Assembly: GCA_003194525.1 (NCBI GenBank)
Contig: NBIV01000660.1
Coordinates: 1-22,875 of the forward strand
DNA from: Gracilariopsis chorda
Lineage: Eukaryota > Rhodophyta > Florideophyceae > Gracilariales > Gracilariaceae
DNA: 22,875 nt
Reading direction: 5' to 3'
Shown here: positions 1 through 8,128 of the stretch, in pieces
How the letters are laid out: every line of letters begins with the position of its first letter
Position numbering within the stretch: position 1 is the stretch's first letter
Made by a program: the position numbers and the translations under genes
Notes under the pieces: generated by a model
What the model saw: only the letters and a program-made list of their open reading frames with translations
Told to the model about the DNA's origin: nothing
Databases searched by the model: none

Positions 1-330
1 CTGACCCTTCGGCAAGTGCCGGACTTTCTATCCCCAGCGGGGTGACGGCGAATGAAAACGAAATCATCACTTTTCCTCCGGGGTGCCGGTCTTAGCGCTG
101 CCGAGGTATCGGGGGATGTCACCACCATGGCGGACGCGTTGGCCTACCGCCTTGCTGGGGGTTACGCCCCGGACGATGGGGGTGAGTGAAACCTCTAGTC
201 CAGTTTCCTGGTTCTTCTTTCCCTGCTATGCCAGTTAGTGTAGTGTAGTGTTGTGGGGAGCTAGCTGCTCCCTTGAATAAACTTTCCCGTTTAGAACGGT
301 GCTTCTCGGTTGAGTTCCCCGTCTTCGACG

Positions 331-361
331 GACCTTGTCTTGTTATCCTTTCCTTTCGCTC
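331..361 (-). promoter_or_regulatory. Possible polypurine tract of copy A
   Basis: Starting about 20 nt downstream of the chromodomain stop, the minus strand becomes strongly purine-rich (AGCGAAAGGAAAGGA and onward). LTR retrotransposons keep a polypurine plus-strand primer just before the 3' LTR, and copy B has a purine-rich tract in the same relative place. The few pyrimidines and the absence of a recognised LTR start immediately after make this tentative. Confidence 0.3.
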
Positions 362-379
362 TCCGCTTGCGCGGCAACG

Positions 380-736
380 TTACCCAACTTGGGCATTAAC
401 CAGCGTGGCTGGGGCTGCAGTTCCCGTTTGACGGTGGTATCGCAGGACCTGCGACCGTGGGAGGTGTTCAATTGGCTCCCACGTATCCCCACTGGGGTCG
501 TACCCGTACCAGCGGACGCGGTATTGTAGAATACCATCCTGGTCCCAGGTGTGTCCGACAAGTCGGTCTACTACGAACTCTCGTTCGTAGACCTGCCGGC
601 CGTGCCGGGTGGTGGTTGTAATTCCTTGCGGGGGCTGCCCGCTGTGCGGTATAATGTCCCTTAGCAGGTGTTCGGCGATAACTCCGGCGTTGCCGTGCGC
701 TGTGGTAGCGGGCGTTGCTCGTGCGGGAGATATCCC
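380..736 (-). CDS. Chromodomain at the C-terminus of Pol, copy A
   Basis: On the minus strand a frame is open from just after TGA 737-739 to TAA 380-382, with no usual start codon, so it is presumably reached from upstream Pol. After a short variable part it encodes a chromodomain: REFVVDRL, then YRVRWYGY with the aromatic and Trp core, then TWEPIEHL, then a basic tail ending AQVG. In chromoviruses this domain binds modified histone tails and guides integration into particular chromatin. Copy B carries a clear homologue (12190-12423); aligned without gaps, I count about 38 identities in 69 residues. The domain identity is firm. Which upstream frame it joins is not resolved, because the linker changes frame. 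Confidence 0.85.
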   Translation of the reverse strand, partial: GISPARATPATTAHGNAGVIAEHLLRDIIPHSGQPPQGITTTTRHGRQVYEREFVVDRLVGHTWDQDGILQYRVRWYGYDPSGDTWEPIEHLPRSQVLRYHRQTGTAAPATLVNAQVG

Positions 737-2000
737 TCAAGAGGGTGTGTGGTGCCACGGTTTTCACCGGCAAGTCATTCCCCATTGGGGCCGGTTCATT
801 TCCGCTTTCGCGGTTATTGCGGGCGAACCGCCAGTCGGCGGGGACTTGGGCTCCGCCTTCACGGTTGAGCTCAAACGCGAGTTTGCGGGAAGATGACCGC
901 TCCTGCGGGGTCGGCATTTCCACAATCCCTGGGGGGCCCCGTGCGACACGGTGATTGGGTGCAAACCGCCTCCCTGCCAGGCGCATGAGCGCTCTGCACC
1001 ATACGTTTCCGGCAATGCCGTGGTGTCCCCGGCTACTGACGGGTTGCCTGGGGCTAACTCCGGTACACCGGTATTTTGGTCAAAATTCCCCTTTGGGGGG
1101 TGCCGGGCAGGTGCCGATGATACCCTTTTTCAGGGGAATTGCCGCTAAGCGCGGTGCACCATCTCCATGAGGAGGAGCAGCGTCCGGTACGACCGGTTTC
1201 GAGCGTGTGATGGCGCGCGTTTTTTCCCGAGTTCTCGGTTCTTCGCCGCAGCGATGCGCGGGTTGGCGCAAATTATTTCCCGTAGCGGGGGCTTCGATTC
1301 CGTCAACGAACGGAGGCGTTTCCGGTGCTTGCGAGCCAGGGCTTAAAGCTTCAACTGCGGCTTAGGCTGCCTTTTTCCCCAAGAGGGGTGTGGGTATTTC
1401 CCTGTGAGGCCGGCGTATCTGGGCGCCCCTTCTCCGCAAGGCGCGGGTCTGATCGACCTGATTGAACCGCTTCCGCGGGGCCTTCCGCCAATGGGCGGCT
1501 TCGAGGCATCGGCGATTGCCTTTCCGCTGCTGCGGTATTGGAGTGAGGCTTCTCGTTTTCCCGTGACAAACGGTGTATTTGCCGCTTTTGCGGGGCCTGC
1601 GCGTCTGGTTCCTGTTGCACAGCACTGCCCGGGAACGGGGGATTAGTGTCGCGTGACATACTCCGTGCTCCACGGTCCGTGTTCCGTATGTTACGGTGTG
1701 TTTCCCGTTGCGACGGCGATATTGTTCCTCGAAGACGAGTGTTCTCCTCCCCCTCCTTAGACGGAGCGGCGGGATAAGGGATAACATTCCCCGCCTGGCG
1801 GGTATAGATGCGCGCCAGTGGGGCATACGTGGTAGGGGCGGGCGCTGAGGGGCCCGAATTACCCGGCTGAGCCGGTGAGTCCGACAGAGTCGGTAGGTCT
1901 GAGAGTCCCCGGCTGGGGTGTTGTAGTACCGTAGGTCTAGTACTCCCGGATGGTTCCGGTGTTGCAGAGTCCGTACAAACGGGGTTGCCTGGATCCAGGA
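737..2000 (-). other. Long linker between integrase and chromodomain of copy A
   Basis: About 1.26 kb separates the last integrase frame from the chromodomain frame. No single long reading frame covers it. Fragments at 1351-1659, 1362-1826 and 468-986 (minus) are hydrophilic, rich in Pro, Arg, Ser and Glu, and resemble a low-complexity linker that changes frame. Dense short hairpins continue throughout, for example CCCTC/GAGGG-type and CCGC/GCGG-type arms. No known domain is recognised. Copy B has a Pro-rich linker in the same place (13245-13700), which argues that the spacer belongs to the element and is not a separate insertion. Confidence 0.5.
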
Positions 2001-3541
2001 CTACCTCTGACGAGGGAGGAGGGCAAGGACAACACGATCACGGGAAATCCGTTCGTGCGTGTCGCCCATCTCTACCACGATGGTGTCGGTGTTAACAGAG
2101 ATGACCTTGAAGGGTCCATCCGCCACAGGCGAGAGTTTGTGACGCTTCTCCCGTTCCGGGTTGTAGTACTCCTTCCTGATGAAGACGTAGTTATTTGCCC
2201 GAATCGGGGGTGTCTTTCCTCGCAAGCGAGCGTCAAAATTCCGCTTGTAAAGCGCTTGGCCCGTGCCATAGACTTCCACGCAGCGGGGAACAGCTTGGAA
2301 AGCCATTGCTTCCATTGCTGCCGGTAGATACCCACAGATGGAAAATTGTCCAAGGTAGCTTGGGGTTCCAGCGCCACAGGCGGGGTGTTCTAGATAGAAC
2401 CAAGTCGAATGGCGAAAACTCCGGTAGTCCGGTGTACCTGCGTATTGTACGCGTAGGTTACCGCATCAGCATAGAGATCCCAATTCGTTGGGTGGTCAGC
2501 GACGTAGGAACGTAACGCCGCGAGTAACGTCCGGTTAAACCGTTCAACTTGCCCATTACACTGGGGTGGTAGGTAGTCGTGAACAAGTTCTTGACATCCA
2601 GGATGCGACAAACATCCTGGAAGAACTTGCTCACGAACTGCTTCCCGTTGTCGGAGAGCACCTCCACAGGGGGACCGTAGACAAAAATCCAGTGCGTCAC
2701 AAGAGCCTGGGCCACCGTGAGAGCGGTTATCCTCCGAAGAGGGACAGTCCGTACCAGTTTAGAAAAGCGGTCGGTGATGACAAGTAGAAACTTGTTTCCA
2801 CGTTTTGTGGTGAGTAGTGGTCCGAGAAGATCAATTGCGATAAACTCGAGTGGCGCCCTTGCGGGGGAATAGTTTCATCTTCTTCGCATTTTTGCGGAGT
2901 TTGACGCGATTCTTCGCGCATTCGCTACAAAACCGCACAGTTGCGTAGCAATCCACCGCCATTGCGGGCCAATAGAAATCCCTTCGCAGGGTTAGGTAGA
3001 GTTTCCTCCCACCTGGGTGACCTCCAATGGGGGCGTAGTGTGATAGATGTGACACCCGCGATTGCAGGGAATGTGGTACCACAATCTGTGGGCGGGCTTC
3101 GATCTTTCTTACGAGGTAGCCTTTGTCGTTTACCCCGAAAGGGAGATCTTCACCACCGTTGATACGGGCACGAATTCTCGTACAGAATGGGTCGCCGAAT
3201 TGTTCTCGGATCATTTCTTCCGGTGATACCGGTACAAAGTTTCCCGGTAACGGTTTCTCAGATTTATCTCGCGATGCGAGTAGTTCGTCAAAATCAGCAT
3301 CCTCGTCCCAGGTTTCTGGCCTAGCCTCGACGGCATGTTCCGGATCATCCGGGTCTATAGCCATGAAACATGGGACTTCATCATCCTCCGTTGGGAGTGC
3401 TTCCCCACTTGTGGGTAACCGCGACAAAGCGTCGGTCTGGGTGTTCTGCGCACCCTTTTTATAAATGACTTGAAAGTCATATTCCGCGAGGCGGAGTCTC
3501 CAGCGCATGAGGCGTCCCGACGGGTCGGAGATATTCATCAA
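2001..3541 (-). pseudogene. Pol polyprotein, second part: end of RNase H and integrase, frame-broken
   Basis: The segment 2831-3541 encodes the RNase H tail, a linker, and the integrase HHCC zinc domain (two His near SHYAPIGGH, then CSEC), followed by FYWPAM. The catalytic core follows in pieces: the first Asp near AIDLLGP (about 2840), the second in SDNGKQF (about 2650), and Glu in QCNGQVERFN (about 2555). The GPY/F motif appears as GPF at 2109-2117. These pieces lie in different frames. I place changes at about 2852-2867, 2563-2566, 2415-2418, 2382-2385 and 2258-2259, mostly at runs of 3-5 identical bases. The last frame stops at 2001-2003. Either this copy's integrase is dead or the assembly has homopolymer errors; with Gag and RT intact, both remain possible. 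Confidence 0.85.
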
Positions 3542-5858
3542 AACACCTCAATGAAGAATGATCCGTGTACACGGTGAAGTGAATTCCCATAAGGTAGGGG
3601 CGCAGAGTGGTCATCGCCCATACGACGGCGAGGCACTCTTTCTCCGATACGGAGTAGTTCCGCTCATGAACATTGAGCGAACGTGACCAATAACCAATTG
3701 GATGTCGTTCCCCCTCGGGGGTGGTTTGAAAAAGAGCACACCCGACTTGGTAGCCGCTCGAGTCCGTATTTACGGAGTATGGCAACCCAAGTTTTGGGAG
3801 ATGTAGGATTGGTGCTGATGTGACAGCCTCCTTTGAGGAGTTAAAAGCTTCCGATTGCTCGGGCGTAAATGTTCCCAGTTTTTGGGGGTTCCCCTTTCGC
3901 AACAACGCGTTCAGGGGCGCTGCAGTATCCGAAAAGTTCGGGATAAACCGTCGATAGACGTTGACCAGCCCCAGAAAGGAGCGCAGTTCCGTTTGAGTAC
4001 GGGGTTCTTTCGCCTCAACGAGGGATTTGACTCGAGCTTTCTCGATCGCTAACCGTCCAGGACGGATAATGTGACCCAGATACTTCACAGTATCTGTGAA
4101 AAACTCGCATTTCCTCAACTTGAGGGTAATTCCCGCATCGCGGAGTACGGTCAGCACGTCTCGGACGTGAGTGAGATGGTCGTCCAACGAGTTGGAGAAG
4201 ATGATAATATCATCAAGGTAGACCAGACAGCTCCGCCACTTAAAGCGGTTGAGTAGAATATCTACTGCACGCTGAAAGGTGGCGGGGGCGTTGGTTAACC
4301 CAAATGGCATCCGCCTGAAGCGGTACGTTCCTGCATGGCAGGTGAATGCGGTTTTGTCGAGATCCTCCTGTCTGACAGGTACTTGCCAATATCCCCAATT
4401 GGCATCAAGGGCCGTGAACACGGTGGCGTCTCCAAGGGAGTCAATGCACTCGTCCATACGAGGGATGGGGTACGTGTCCCTAACAGTCACGGCATTGAGC
4501 CGGCGGTAGTCGACACAGAACCTCCAGGTTCCGTCGGCCTTTAAAGCCAGTACAACTGGGGATGCCCAGGGTGATTGAGCGGGCTCAATCACACCTGCGC
4601 GGAGCATCTTGTCCACTTGGGACTGCTCCTCTTCCCGAGCTTTCGGACCTGCCCTGTAAGGGGGTTGTGCAACCGGTCGCGCACCGGGGATTAAATCGAT
4701 CCGGTGTTCCGTTGCATTAATCTCGCCAAGCGAGACATCCCACATTGTGGTGAATTCCCGTAACATGGTACGGAGTTTGTCGCGGTGCGACTCTGGCACG
4801 TGGCTGAAGTCCAGCGCTTCCAGTGATTTTTCCGGATCAATCCGGTCGTTGCTCGATGGAGCATTGTCCTGTGGAACAGGTGTGGTTCGCGATTCCGAGC
4901 TACTCGGTATGTTCGACGCTGACGTAGCGGTTTCCTCCCCCTCCTTAGACTTGACGTCTTCGGACGGCGTGGCGAACTCCTCAGAAGAGGTGGTAACTCC
5001 GAGTACATCGGCGGCTGTCATCTTTGTTGGCAGCATTCCCATAGGATGGGGGGTTACACTCCCAATTACTTGGTGTTTGACCAGATACTGGGGGTGTTTG
5101 CCAAGGTTGGCAACCAATATCCGGCAAGGAACATTCGGGGAAATGGAGACAATTCCATTAGCCAGCGCCAGCTGGGATTTCTCGTACAACGAGGCGAGGG
5201 GTTGTATAACCCGAAGACCGTGTTGACGGGAATTTACCTGCACCCAGACTTGGGACTCAGCCGGTATAGAAACCGAGGAAGCGAAGCGGAGCTTGGTTGA
5301 CTCGCGGGACGCGGGCGTTGGTTCCTGCGCAGCAGGGAGCGCAACTTTTTTCCGAGAGGACCGCTTTAGCGGGCGGCGAACAATCGGAACCGACGATCCG
5401 TCGTCAAGTTCTACACGCCTGAGGCGGGGCCTGATTGCGTCGACAAATCTGTCGCAGTAATCACATCCCAGTATCACTGGTGCTGCCAATGAACGGCAAA
5501 CGATGAAGTACAACTTCACCACAGAGGTACCAAGTCTCACGACGAGGTCCACTGTGCCCACCGTTTGTAACGGATTGTTGTTCGCATCCGAAATGTCGGG
5601 GACCGCGTCAGAGCGGATACGCGACCGCACAAGCGGGGGTAATAATGATTCCACAACAAAGTTGGGGCCTGCACCTGTATCCAGGACGGTTAGAAACCTT
5701 ACCATAAACTGGGGGTCAAGGCCAAGGTCGGCATAGACCTTATAATTGCGCTTGGCCAAGACCAAGACTCTACCGGCAATCCGGGGATTTTTACTCCGTA
5801 TCCACGGGCGACGCAACACATCGAGGTGCGCAGAGTCCGCGTCAGCGGTGTCTTTCCT
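3477..5858 (-). CDS. pol: Pol polyprotein, first part: protease, reverse transcriptase, RNase H
   Basis: The frame is open from just after a TAG (5859-5861) to 3477, with no obvious ATG; GTG at 5817-5819 is the first near-cognate codon. The retropepsin active site DTGA is encoded at 5670-5681, with the ILG motif about 70 residues later. RT follows with its conserved blocks: IEPAQSPWASP, the first catalytic Asp in FTALDANWGY, FGLTNAP, and YLDD at 4209-4220. RNase H shows its catalytic Asp in TDSSG (3762-3764), then SEKE and TDHSS. The frame changes at the A4 run 3540-3543 (T4 on the coding strand); the real protein continues in another frame as the end of RNase H and integrase, so the last 20 or so residues before 3477 are spurious. 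It copies the element RNA into DNA inside the Gag particle. How it is translated relative to Gag is unclear. Confidence 0.9.
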   Translation of the reverse strand, partial: RKDTADADSAHLDVLRRPWIRSKNPRIAGRVLVLAKRNYKVYADLGLDPQFMVRFLTVLDTGAGPNFVVESLLPPLVRSRIRSDAVPDISDANNNPLQTVGTVDLVVRLGTSVVKLYFIVCRSLAAPVILGCDYCDRFVDAIRPRLRRVELDDGSSVPIVRRPLKRSSRKKVALPAAQEPTPASRESTKLRFASSVSIPAESQVWVQVNSRQHGLRVIQPLASLYEKSQLALANGIVSISPNVPCRILVANLGKHPQYLVKHQVIGSVTPHPMGMLPTKMTAADVLGVTTSSEEFATPSEDVKSKEGEETATSASNIPSSSESRTTPVPQDNAPSSNDRIDPEKSLEALDFSHVPESHRDKLRTMLREFTTMWDVSLGEINATEHRIDLIPGARPVAQPPYRAGPKAREEEQSQVDKMLRAGVIEPAQSPWASPVVLALKADGTWRFCVDYRRLNAVTVRDTYPIPRMDECIDSLGDATVFTALDANWGYWQVPVRQEDLDKTAFTCHAGTYRFRRMPFGLTNAPATFQRAVDILLNRFKWRSCLVYLDDIIIFSNSLDDHLTHVRDVLTVLRDAGITLKLRKCEFFTDTVKYLGHIIRPGRLAIEKARVKSLVEAKEPRTQTELRSFLGLVNVYRRFIPNFSDTAAPLNALLRKGNPQKLGTFTPEQSEAFNSSKEAVTSAPILHLPKLGLPYSVNTDSSGYQVGCALFQTTPEGERHPIGYWSRSLNVHERNYSVSEKECLAVVWAMTTLRPYLMGIHFTVYTDHSSLRCFDEYLRPVGTPHALETPPRGI

Positions 5859-5953
5859 CTAGAGGAATTTCACCGGGGAGCGAGGCGGGGACGCCTCGGG
5901 CGCCAACAGCCTCGTTCTTGAGGACGCCTCTCCCAAAGGGGAGACTCCCTCAG

Positions 5954-8128
5954 TTAGTTTTCCGCCTTCGGCGGTGGGTTGGTTTCCTCGACAACGAGTG
6001 CTTCATCCCGTTGACGGGGGTTTCTATCCGCATAAGCGGGGGTTGCAACGGATGGTTGCGTGATCTCCCGAATCGGGGTGTATGAAGCTTGCCGCGCACG
6101 CGGGGTCTGTGGTAGGGCATGGGAAAAGTCCGTTTTAGCACGGAGGTAGGAAGCCGTCGGGACGGAACGTTTCTCCTCTGGAGTGAGGGCCTCATAATTT
6201 GCCACCACCTTGGCCATATCCTTCAGTGAACAAATACACTGAGGTGAGTTATGGACATGGGTATAGCACAGGTGGCATATGAGAGCCAACACCGCGACAC
6301 GCGGATTATTATTCCGAGTATCGGAGAAGCGAACCGCAGGGCGGGTGTCAGTCCATCCAGGTCGTTGATAACGGGATTGACCGTTTGAAGACGGGAGTCG
6401 TTGGGGTTGAACCCGACTGTTACCACTGTACACAACGGGGTCTTCCGTTCCCGTATCACGGGTCATCTCCGTCGTTGACGGCAAATCACTGGTGGGTATG
6501 GACACACCATCCCCCTGCACTAAATGCACGGTATCAAATCCCTTTCCAGGGTTCCCATCCGCGGTGAGCGGGAGAGAGGAAGCTTCGCTTTCCAGCAACA
6601 ACGCCTTGGCGGATTTAGACCGATTGTTCGGAGTTCTTGCACGAAGTGCATCCCCTTCCGCTCGAGCGTGTTGGACCAGCTCGAGGTAGGTGATCCTCCG
6701 CTTGTCCTCCCGATAACGGGTAACTAAACTCCGGATTGCCGGGTCAAGACCATCGATGAACATGGTACTGCGCTCCCCATGGGGGTATACGTTACCACAT
6801 CTGTGGAAAGCCTTGTTAAGGCGCACCGAGTAATCGGTCTCGGTCTCTCCAGCACGCTGGCGTGTATCTCGCAAAGCGAGGATAGCCTGCTGAATAGCGG
6901 TGTTGGTGGCGTAGGAGCGCAGAAGATACTGCACAGCCTTTGGCCAGCAAGTAACTCCTCCCTCGGAGGCGCGAGAAGATCCTCTGACAGATGTGTATTG
7001 GTCCTCCGCCACTCCCCGTAAGAAATACGGTAAAGCCAAATAGGCTTGTCCCTCATTCATACCGAGGATATCGGCCTCCGCTACAAAGCGGGATAGGAAA
7101 TCCAGTACTAGGACTGGGTCCTCTCCAGTAAGATACTGGTTGCGGAGCGAGAGCTGCATTCGCTTAATGCATTCTCGCACCTTTCCCGTACCACGGGGCG
7201 TACGTCCAAGTGACGAATCTTCGAGCCGGTAGTACCGGTATGATAAAAGCTTCCGGTAATCCGGGTTTGTCGGTTTCAATTCCCGGAGACCGGGGTGTCT
7301 TCTCCCCTTCTGGCGGGTTCGGACCACACCTTCAGTGGCCGATGACCGCTTCGAGCGGGAGGAGTAGCCTCGCTTCTCGTCCTCCGAGTCGGAGTCCGAG
7401 GAGCTCGAGCTAACCGAATGGTTTCGGGATGAGTCCGACGATGTCGAAGAATCGGAGTCCGAATATTTTCGGTGGTGTTTCCGTCGATGACGGCGTTTCT
7501 TCTTCCCAGCAAGCTGGTCGTTGTGCGATGCCTCGTTTACCGGATCATCCGGGGATGGTTTGTCCATGAGGACGAACTGCTCCAGCGTCTCCAGGCGGGC
7601 ACCAATCCGATCAAATCGGGCTTCAACTCCTTCGATGAAGGTGGCGGGTTGTCCCAAACTCTCCAACACGGAGTTGACGTCAGACCGTAAAATACGGAGT
7701 TCCTCGGCGATCTCCTTTACAGGGGTTGCCGAGACCACCTCTTGGAGGGATTTTAGTTCCCCTGCAAGGGTGTCATGGGCGGTCCACAGAGCGCGGACCT
7801 GGGATTCCAGAGAAGTCCCCTGGGGGTTGTTATCGCCCGTTCCACGGGGGTTTGAAGCCGCGACAGCGGGAGCAGGCCGGGGTGCCTGGGGCACTGCGGC
7901 AACAGCCGGAGTCGATGCTGCATTCCCCTGCGGGGGTGATAACGAGGGCAAAAGGAGGTTCCGGGGTTCCCGGTCGGGGGTATCATTCCGCGATGAAGCG
8001 GCGCCAGTACGGCTGGAACTTGTCCGTATAGGGATACGGGGTACGAACCGAACTTCGGATGTGTCCGCGTTGTCGCGGGAGCGACTACGCGTAACCACTG
8101 GCTCCGCGTCGGAGGGATTTCTCGACAT
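5954..8128 (-). CDS. gag: Retrotransposon Gag polyprotein (724 aa) with CCHC zinc knuckle
   Basis: This uninterrupted frame starts at ATG 8126-8128 and ends at TAA 5954-5956. Visible regions, in order: a Ser/Arg/Pro-rich N-terminus (1-105); a heptad-like, probably coiled-coil stretch (about 108-185); a strongly basic block (209-221) followed directly by a Ser/Asp/Glu-rich block (223-251), resembling an SR or nuclear-type low-complexity segment; a Gag core-like helical region (about 330-500); and one zinc knuckle with C618, C621, H626 and C631 in CX2CX4HX4C spacing. Gag should assemble the particle and bind the element RNA through the knuckle. It lies upstream of pol in the same direction. It is long for a Ty3-type Gag because of the N-terminal additions. 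The family is certain; the role of the basic/acidic segment is unknown. Confidence 0.9.
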   Translation of the reverse strand: MSRNPSDAEPVVTRSRSRDNADTSEVRFVPRIPIRTSSSRTGAASSRNDTPDREPRNLLLPSLSPPQGNAASTPAVAAVPQAPRPAPAVAASNPRGTGDNNPQGTSLESQVRALWTAHDTLAGELKSLQEVVSATPVKEIAEELRILRSDVNSVLESLGQPATFIEGVEARFDRIGARLETLEQFVLMDKPSPDDPVNEASHNDQLAGKKKRRHRRKHHRKYSDSDSSTSSDSSRNHSVSSSSSDSDSEDEKRGYSSRSKRSSATEGVVRTRQKGRRHPGLRELKPTNPDYRKLLSYRYYRLEDSSLGRTPRGTGKVRECIKRMQLSLRNQYLTGEDPVLVLDFLSRFVAEADILGMNEGQAYLALPYFLRGVAEDQYTSVRGSSRASEGGVTCWPKAVQYLLRSYATNTAIQQAILALRDTRQRAGETETDYSVRLNKAFHRCGNVYPHGERSTMFIDGLDPAIRSLVTRYREDKRRITYLELVQHARAEGDALRARTPNNRSKSAKALLLESEASSLPLTADGNPGKGFDTVHLVQGDGVSIPTSDLPSTTEMTRDTGTEDPVVYSGNSRVQPQRLPSSNGQSRYQRPGWTDTRPAVRFSDTRNNNPRVAVLALICHLCYTHVHNSPQCICSLKDMAKVVANYEALTPEEKRSVPTASYLRAKTDFSHALPQTPRARQASYTPIREITQPSVATPAYADRNPRQRDEALVVEETNPPPKAEN

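Noticed and set aside
3477..3539. Novel C-terminal tail of RNase H
   Set aside because: It is the out-of-frame translation after the break at 3540-3543; conserved sequence continues in the other frame.
600..5300. Plus-strand genes inside copy A, for example frames at 609-896, 1950-2327 and 4747-5226
   Set aside because: They are antisense to gag and pol, encode no known motif, and are explained as shadows of the minus-strand frames.
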